Assembly: GCA_014529385.2 (NCBI GenBank) | Contig: CM043951.1 | Location: forward strand, 110,092,469 to 110,150,468 | Direction of reading: 5' to 3' | Source of the DNA: Adiantum capillus-veneris | Taxonomy: Eukaryota > Streptophyta > Polypodiopsida > Polypodiales > Pteridaceae | Length of the DNA: 58,000 nt | Shown: positions 51,999 to 58,000 of the stretch, in pieces | Layout: every line of letters starts with the position of its first letter | How positions within the stretch are numbered: position 1 is the first letter of the stretch | The notes under the pieces: generated by a model | Databases searched by the model: none | Seen by the model: the letters and a program-made list of their open reading frames with translations, nothing else | Told to the model about the DNA's origin: nothing | Made by a program: the position numbers and the translations under genes

Positions 51999-52234
51999 GC
52001 GTCGCCTATGAATGCTACATAGTACAATGAGCCATCAAGTGATGGTGAACTTGCAGGAACCAAAACATCAGAATGAACGAACTCAAGTTTTTTTTTCCTT
52101 TCATTTCCTGATTTTTTTTTTTTTTTCCCTCTTTTGTTTACCATAACACAATCATCACAGAACTCAACGTCCACTTCTTTCAAACCTGGTAGAAGCTTCT
52201 TTGATTGAATGATTTGCATTCCTTTGGCACTCAT
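51999..52234 (-). pseudogene. Copia F GAG-pre-integrase and integrase start
   Basis: GMQIIQSKKLLPGLKEVDVE, FCDDCVMVNKRGKKKKKSGN and KLEFVHSDVLVPASSPSLDG, then YYVAFIGDA at the A2 junction. The zinc-finger C pair (CDDC) and core D (HSDV) are present. A poly(T) run at 52112-52126 lengthens a Lys stretch. Continues at 44169 beyond A2. Confidence 0.82.
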
Positions 52235-52277
52235 ATGCCCAAGCTAGTAGTGCCACACTGCACTATCGGCTTTTGTA

Positions 52278-52670
52278 TCACAAATAAAGTGTACCAACCT
52301 TTTCTCCTTTGGCAACCACCAAAGACCCCTTTGAGATCTTCCACCGTTTGTTTCTGAATGCAATGTTGTGACCTTCATCGTCCAATTGTCCTGTAGATAT
52401 TAAATTCTTGCAAAGAGAAGGAATATGCCTAACATCTTTAAGCTTCCATTCATTTTCGTTAGTAGTCTTGACACAAATTGTACCTTTACCGACAATTTCA
52501 CAAGCTTCATCGTCTACCAAGTATACATACTCAAAATTACCTTTGGTGTAATGTTGGAAATGCTGCTTGTGTGGTGTCGCATGGAATGAAGCCCCGTAAT
52601 CTACAATCGAGGAATTAGACACATTGTTTAATGAGAGAATTAGAGTGTCTTGATCTACTTTATCTGCCAC
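52278..52670 (-). pseudogene. Copia F protease with DYG in place of DSG
   Basis: VSNSSIVDYGASFHATPHKQ replaces the usual WIIDSGAS.H, so the active-site Ser/Thr is Tyr. Downstream VGKGTICVKTTNENEWKLKD, VRHIPSLCKNLISTGQLDDE and WKISKGSLVVAKG are typical copia protease and linker motifs. The DYG change comes from a single base (TCT or TCC to TAT/TAC type) and probably inactivates the enzyme. Confidence 0.82.
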
Positions 52671-53474
52671 ATTGGCCTCCGATGTTGGTTTGTTGTTTTC
52701 AGACTCTGAATCCTTCTTCTTCTTGGCGCAATCCTTCTTGATGTGGCCCTTCTTTCCATAGTTCCAACATTCAAGAACAGACTTTATGCGTGATTTGCTC
52801 CACCTTGAGCGATCATGACCCTTCTAGTTTTTGAATCTCTCCTTAGGCCTTCCTCTTGTTTCCACTGACAATGCAGCACTTGACGATTCTCTTGTGCTTC
52901 TCCTTCACATTTCCTTGCTTAGGAGAACAACGCCATCAAACTTAAGATTATTTGTGCCAGATATAGAATTACATAACCATCACAAGGTTGCTTCAACTAT
53001 CCAGTGGAGATGATAGTATAAGGAGAGCTTGCACTTCGTCATCAAAATTTATTTTCACCGATATTGAAGTTGATTTATGTTGTTATTAAAGTCATTTAGG
53101 TGTTCTTCAACTGAACCATTCTCTACCATCTTTAGATTGAACAAGCGCTTCATAGGAAATACCTTATTGGATGCCAATGGTTTCGCGTGGACTCCGTCAA
53201 GTGACTTCATCCAGTTCTCCGTGGTCTACATCTCTAAAACATTGAAATCCATCGTTTACGCCAAGCTTAGCCGGATTGTTCCTAATGTCTTTTGGTCAAG
53301 GACAATCCATGCTTCATCAACCATTGTTGCGAGCTTCTTTGCAAGACCACCTAGTGGCAAATAAAGGTCCTTCTGGTAGAGATAGTCTTCAATTTGCATC
53401 TTCCAATACAGTTGGTATTTTTTGCCATTCAACTTCTTGATCTTGAGCTTCCCTTTCTCCAACATTACTCCCAC
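52671..53474 (-). pseudogene. Copia F Gag
   Basis: Frame 53256-53474 is the capsid start (KIKKLNGKKYQLYWKMQIED, LYLPLGGLAKKLATMVDEAW), the UBN2/retrotran_gag type of copia. The middle (52790-53250) is broken by stops. The knuckle at about 52725-52770 reads CWNYGKKGHIKKDC, in which the second Cys is Tyr. The Lys/Ser-rich stretch then leads into protease. Confidence 0.75.
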
Positions 53475-53520
53475 TCAATTCAAGGAATTCTTTCCTTGAG
53501 ATACTTTAGCTAACAGCAAA

Positions 53521-53536
53521 CCTTGCTTTGATACCA
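53521..53536 (-). other. Copia F primer-binding site (tRNA-iMet type)
   Basis: Minus strand TGGTATCAAAGCAAGG, one mismatch from the canonical plant TGGTATCAGAGC. It lies 2 bp from the 5' LTR end. Confidence 0.88.
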
Positions 53537-53538
53537 CT

Positions 53539-53627
53539 TTTTAGAAGATAGGATGTAGCTAAATAGATATTTGAGTAGCTTACTTAACGTGGAGAGAGAT
53601 ATTCACACACAAGAGATAATAGAGTAG

Positions 53628-53674
<47 letters not shown>

Positions 53675-54305
53675 CATGATATACGTGGTAAACCCAATGT
53701 GGGCTACATCCATGGGAAAGCAGCCACTCAATGGATTTAGTACTTCAACCAAGAAGTAGTCTACAAAGCGATTATACCCTTAATAGAGCTTTTTGCCTTG
53801 CTTCACTCTCACCACCTCACATCCACCTTGTTGCATCAAATCCACACTCCACCACAATGCTTCACAATCCGTTTTTGTGTGTAGAAGAGGCCTCCTTTAA
53901 TAGGCCAAAAGGGCTAGCCTCTCTCATGAGAGGCAACCATGTGTAGCCATCCTTGTGTTGATAAGTCCAACTTGGACATGCACCCATGTGTGGCCGCCAT
54001 TGAGAAGATAAGTCCACCTTTGAAATCGGCCATCGGCCATTGAATTCGGCCACCGGCCACCAGCCATTGACTTTCGACCACTGGCCAACCGGCCAAACGA
54101 TTGATCTTTTTCCGACCACGTTTTGGCTGCCGTTCGGCCATAATATTCTGACGAAAAGGAATATTCAGGTGGCTGTGTAAATTTTGTTTTTTGATGAGTG
54201 ATTTTTCTTCACGCATGATCGCTTCTCTTCATAACAGGGCACCTTACAAATGTGCATTTTCAACACAAAAAATTACAAGGGGTAAATCAAGCTCCATACT
54301 TAATA
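53539..54305 (-). repeat. Copia F 5' LTR (767 bp)
   Basis: Pair of 39951-42025 (without insert). Plus-strand left terminus TTTTAGAAG is mutated from TGTTAGGAA. Includes a (GA) tract at 53631-53659 that is short or absent in the other LTR. Right end is CTTAATA, next to the ATGCA duplication. Confidence 0.88.
53631..53659. repeat. (GA)14 microsatellite in the copia 5' LTR
   Basis: Uninterrupted AG dinucleotides. The 3' LTR has only a short AGAGAGAGA at 40045-40053, so the tract expanded after insertion. Confidence 0.9.
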
Positions 54306-54310
54306 ATGCA

Positions 54311-54532
54311 TTGGTTGGCGTGTGCTGTAAATCCATGCTTTGAGCGGGTTTTACTCATATGTGCTATGGTCCTTTGGGCGGACGTGTGCTCGGAAATTCC
54401 CAAGGGAGCATAGGCCTTTTGGTTTGGATTTAGTACGAGTGGTTTGGTATACTTTTTGGTGATGAGGTTGAGGGTTGAACGGTCTTGGGCTATAAATTTA
54501 TAGAGGTGTCCCACTTTTCCTTTTACCCAACA
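54311..54532 (+). repeat. Element E 5' LTR, second part
   Basis: Continues the LTR that starts at 38736. A TATA box (TATAAATTTATA, 54491-54502) lies only 30 bp from the LTR end TTACCCAACA (54532), so R-U5 is very short or the start lies close to the end. Confidence 0.55.
54491..54502 (+). promoter_or_regulatory. Element E TATA box
   Basis: Self-complementary TATAAATTTATA in GGGCTATAAATTTATAGAGG. The transcript would begin within about 10-20 bp of the LTR end. Confidence 0.5.
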
Positions 54533-54558
54533 GTGTTTTGGTGCCCGCCGTTGAGGAA
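54533..54558 (+). other. Element E primer-binding site
   Basis: TTTTGGTGCCCGCCGTTGAG follows the LTR end after GTG. Related to the element B site (TTTGGTGCCCCCACTGAGG), which supports a Tat-type affiliation. Confidence 0.6.
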
Positions 54559-54588
54559 TTACTGTAAGATACCTTCAATTTATAGGTT

Positions 54589-55817
54589 TTGGAAGACATG
54601 GCATTTAGTTTTTTAGAATTTAGTGGGCAATCAAATGAAAGTGCCAAAGGTTTGATTGAGCAAATGGAATTTTCTTGCCTTCTTGCTTACAAGCAAGACC
54701 CAACATTGGTGCTCCAAATATTCTACTTCTGTTTGAAGGAAGATTCTAGGAAATGGTTGGAAGGCCACAAAAAGGAGCTACAATCAGCCCAACCTCCTCA
54801 AGTTATGACTTATGAATTGGTAATATGTGCTTTTGTTGCACACTTTCAATAGGTGGGAGACCCACACAACGCATGACAATTTATGCAAGACTTGATATAG
54901 GGTGAAAGCCAGACAAACCATAGAGGACTCTGTGAAGGCATTCAATGCATTATGGAAAAAGTGGTGTACATATTTGGGGGCTGAAATTCCTCCATCCATG
55001 TTGAAGAAGGATAGTTTACTTGCAAGTTTGAGGAGTAGTATATGCTTGAAGGTAGAGATTAACAGCCAATGATCTTTGAGGAGGTAGTTGAAATTGTAAA
55101 GATAATGGGTAGAAAGTACAGTGTCTTCATCAACTTGGAATCAATGTCAATCCAAAGGTTGAAGTGAAAGTTGTAGAGCAACCAAGTGTCCTTATCATGG
55201 ATCCAAGCTATGATCCACAAGCTTCTCATGATGTGAATGCTTTTTGCAAAGAGATACTAGAGGTTGTAGGTCTTATGAAGAATCTTAGTCTACCTATGAT
55301 GGGAGGTGAAGGAGGTCAAAGCTATGGATATGTATATGGCTATGGAAGCAAGGAGGGGTTTACAGGTGGTAAAGGAAGAGGCATGGCTAGAAGAGGGATA
55401 TGTTTCAATGTTATAGTTGTGGTGAATGGGGTTATAAGACCTCCATGTGACAAGCCAAAGATATTGGGTGGTGACATATTTCCTCTTCCTTCACAAATTC
55501 CTTATCAAGCTCACGATTATGGTATTGAGATTAAAGGGGAAGCAGGGCCAAGTGGTTTGAAAGTTGAAAAGAAGGGCAAAACAAATGTGGTAAGCAAAAT
55601 CCAGTTGGAGAAGAAAGAGGATGATTTGGGAGCTATGGTCATGCCAAGGGATCATGACATGAGTGATGCTAGTCCCAACTATAAAAGAGGGAAACAGGTT
55701 GAGACAGGTACAAGTAAAGAGAAAAAGAAGAGAAAACCCAAGCAACACTACAATGCATCCGTGAAAGGGCAAGGGAACTGGAACATGCTAATCTCCACCC
55801 AGCCATGCCCTATATAG
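54589..55817 (+). pseudogene. Element E Gag (broken)
   Basis: Frame 54589-54852 begins MEDMAFSFLEFSGQSNESAK (a Met at 54598 is also possible) with KEDSRKWLEGHKKELQSAQP, a retrotransposon gag start. The middle (54853-55163) has several stops. Frame 55164-55817 continues with DVNAFCKEILEVVGLMKN, a Gly/Tyr-rich stretch (GYVYGYGSKEGFTGGKGRGM) and a Lys/Ser tail. In another frame a decayed knuckle CYSCGEWGYKTSM then stop is seen at 55410-55455: His is Tyr and the last Cys is a stop codon. The gene is cut by element G at about 55750-55817. No pol follows. Confidence 0.65.
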
Positions 55818-56423
55818 GCCCTTGGCCGTGACTGGTCCTACCCTTGTCCTGACATTACTCCCCCCTTGGAGAAGCGTTTTCGTCCGCGAAAACACAAGTG
55901 ATGGTATCTTCATAAGAACACTAATGTTTTCTACCGTAACATCCCTCATGGATCCAACGGTTCATTTGAGCGGAACCCGGTTCAGTAAAAGGTTCAATGA
56001 AATCAAGAGTAACATCTTGATTTTCTACATTGTTGTCCATTTGTAACCATCTGATGGTACCAGTTCCTATCCAAATATAGTGTAGACTCCATTTAGAACA
56101 CTCATCAGCATGGTAAATGAGTTTATCACAACAAAGGTGTACCAGAAAGAGTACCTCTTGTCACTTTCCATGAAAGTAACTTGCTGACATAACTCATCAG
56201 CCAAGTTTTAAGTCCTTGACTTGTTCCCAATTTTCATCATCAGTAAACAACCCCAACCTAACGAGTGTGCAAGGTTGAGAACCTGAGTTATACATGAGAG
56301 ACTACACCTAGTTGCAAACATGCTTTAACTTATAGTAAGCAAACTCTAAGTAGAGCAATAAATGCTTACTGATTGAATCGCTTGGTGCTAACTTACGCAC
56401 TTTGCATATCCTTCAACACCAGA

Positions 56424-56545
56424 TTACACTTTATAATCTGTCTATCCCCTTGGATAACTGATAGTATTGAGGTGTGTTCCCTTACACTTTGTAATCTTCC
56501 TATCCCCTTGGATAACTGACATTACTGAGGTGTGTTTCCCCCACG
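56424..56545. repeat. 58-bp tandem repeat, about two copies plus a diverged third
   Basis: Units starting TTACACTTTATAATC (56424) and TTACACTTTGTAATC (56482) share TATCCCCTTGGATAACTGA and GAGGTGTGTT. A weaker third unit (ACGATTTATAGACAGTCTTC) begins near 56543. Each unit holds an imperfect hairpin, TATCC...GGATA. Confidence 0.8.
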
Positions 56546-56559
56546 ATTTATAGACAGTC

Positions 56560-57180
56560 TTCCTGGACGACTGGTAAACGGGGAATCACAATAGCGTATA
56601 ACATTGTTGAGGAATCAACAATGTCCAGAATAACCATCGTGGTTAACTTGAAAAATCCACAAACACCCAAACCGAGACATGACCTCTATTGTGATTAGTA
56701 GACCCAAAAGTAATCTCATAGAGATACTGCACATAGAGTGAAAAATGCTTCATAAGCAACAACTTGAGGAATATGCATGCCGTTCCAAATTAGGCTTTGC
56801 TAAACACTAGGGCCCATAACACCTAGTGTGCATGCATTTAGCAAAAAACAGATCCAAACCTATATATCCATGGTAATCCTTGCCAATACTTATGGCAAAT
56901 GTGATGCGCCTAGCACACATTAAAAAGGAATGTAAATAGTTCTGAAAAGAAACTAAATACTTTCAGTTGCAATCTTTTGCAAGCCTTGCTGAAATGTCTG
57001 AACCATAATAGAAGGTGAAACATTGATCACTTCTAGCTACAAACAATGAATTTTTTTATTAACAACCTAGAGCCTTTCTATATGTATAAACAACCATCTG
57101 CAATGTTGTTTAGCAGTACTTGTACCTGAACAAGTCATTCTAGGTATCCGAAAATTTTTGGCCACCGAAATTGCTCCTGA
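56560..57180. other. Internal element G sequence, no gene recognised
   Basis: No long open frame and no motif I can name. It is presumably the decayed internal region of element G, but may be flanking DNA. Confidence 0.3.
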
Positions 57181-58000
57181 TACGTCATGCTGAAAATGGT
57201 CTAGAAAACATATTTGACCAGCACCTAGGGACTTTGTCGTGACACATATTGAAATAATGGGCGCCAGTGTCAGTCCAGAGACTCATATTCTCCACATGTG
57301 GAATATGTCTCATGTAAGGATGTTTAAAAAAGAACATCCTGCAAGTACAAGATGTACTTATGTGTGAAGGTAACTCTAAACACTCCATGACAAGAGTGAC
57401 AAGGACCCTCATTCATTGCTCCACACTGGCATAAACCGAACTCCTTGAGTTCCTAGACCATGTTGTATCCCATGTGACAACATCTGCCAGCGCGAACCCG
57501 ACAAGTGGGTTCATAACAACATAATGTATGCTGGACACTACGGCCCCAAAATACTTTGTTCCGACATGCCCTTGGCATGGCTCAAAAATATTCAAGCAGA
57601 CTTATACGACTTGAAGAAACCAAGCAAAGCATACAAAAAAATGGAGTAACACCAAATCAATAGATGCGTACCTGCAGATTTGAACTTAATGGTCACTTAC
57701 CCGTATACAAATGCAGAGGAGCACGTTGCCCACCTGAGAAAAAACCAAGCAACATTGCACTGGAAACCCTGGGTGTTGCCTTCGCAACTCAAACCCATTG
57801 GTTAGAATCTACGTAGTCCAACCCCTTGGTAAGACCCTTTGTAGAAACTACTCAATGAGCAGATAATGGTAACTAGCATAGTCAACCGTGTAGAGAATGA
57901 TTGGAATCAACTTAAAAAGGTGAATTTTTCCGCTACCGCATGGTATTTTATTGCGGACTTCTTTCCTATATAACGAGAATAGATCAAAGTAAATCACCCG

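Larger units (their letters stand above)
39951..54305 (-). mobile_element. Ty1/copia element F with nested gypsy A2 and a TTAA-flanked element
   Basis: Target duplication ATGCA at 39946-39950 and 54306-54310. LTR termini on the plus strand are TGTTAGGAAATAGG at the left and CTTAACA (left copy) or CTTAATA (right copy). The 3' LTR is 39951-42025 with an inserted DNA element, the 5' LTR is 53539-54305. An iMet-type primer-binding site and a polypurine tract are present. Gene order gag-PR-IN-RT-RH is that of Ty1/copia. Without insertions it is about 5.2 kb. LTRs are clearly diverged, so insertion is old. Confidence 0.9.
55818..58000 (-). mobile_element. 3' end of minus-strand LTR element G, decayed
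   Basis: A purine tract (CCAAGGGGGGAG on the minus strand, 55859-55870) precedes TGTCAGGACAAGG at 55854, the likely start of a 3' LTR whose remaining part runs left into the gag-E junction. A TATA-like CCTATATAGG lies at 55809-55818. Internal coding on the minus strand is legible just upstream of the tract: DVTLDFIEPFTEPGSAQMNR and FADENASPRGE (about 55880-56030). Further right, frames 57185-57412 and 57413-57595 have no recognised domain. Confidence 0.5.

Noticed and set aside
44165-52003. A 5-bp target duplication for gypsy A2
   Set aside because: Flanks are TGCGT and GCGTC; only GCGT matches, and only a 4-bp duplication keeps the copia frame open.
1-58000. Host protein-coding genes, tRNA or rRNA genes
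   Set aside because: No frame outside mobile elements shows a recognisable conserved host domain, and no tRNA-like box A/box B pair or rRNA stretch was noticed by eye; a tRNAscan/Infernal run would be needed to exclude them.

Overview
This window reads as nuclear DNA from a land plant with a large, repeat-rich genome. Most recognisable coding sequence belongs to mobile elements. These are several Ty3/gypsy LTR retrotransposons of at least three lineages, one Ty1/copia element, a BED-finger hAT transposase and two copies of a non-autonomous DNA transposon. No intact host gene, rRNA, tRNA or CRISPR array was recognised. The mix (Tat-like gypsy with two RNase H domains, iMet-primed copia, plant-type hAT) fits a plant. 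The species cannot be named; a gymnosperm, fern or other large-genome lineage is a guess.

Layout, left to right. 1-2510: 5' half of a hAT transposon on the minus strand, with a hairpin-rich upstream region, inserted in a gypsy RNase H gene. 2511-10395 and 17878-18076: two minus-strand gypsy units of 'family A' (A1 at 2511-6755; A3 at 9071-10395 plus 17878-18076) sharing one 2.3-kb LTR (6756-9070). 10396-17877: a plus-strand Tat-like gypsy element (B) inserted in the A3 integrase with a 4-bp target duplication; its 3' LTR is almost wholly deleted. 18130-18968: the 3' LTR of another minus-strand element (C), with a polypurine tract. Beyond it lie two long unrecognised ORF groups (19021-23962), interrupted by a 141-bp inverted-repeat pair. 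24891-28775: minus-strand gypsy pol (D) with a retropepsin-like domain in frame after the integrase, truncated by a family-A LTR fragment (28775-29629).

29630-38735 is mostly non-coding. It holds a second hairpin cluster, a TTAA-flanked 1.34-kb DNA element (copy 1), a decayed unrecognised gene with Cys motifs and a canonical intron (33143-35460), and a minus-strand exon-like fragment (35960-36530).

38736-55817 is a nested stack. A plus-strand gypsy element (E) has its 5' LTR split by a copia element (F, 39951-54305, 5-bp duplication ATGCA). F in turn carries the second TTAA-flanked DNA element 2 bp from its LTR terminus and a full-length family-A gypsy (A2, 44170-51998) in its integrase gene. 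55855-58000 is the 3' end of a further minus-strand element (G).

The nesting gives relative ages: E before F, F before A2 and MITE copy 2, A3 before B, A1 before the hAT. Most reading frames are broken. In family A the stops I could check against the sister copy are C-to-T/G-to-A changes, as expected for methylated, silenced repeats. Family matches are from memory of motifs; no database search was possible.
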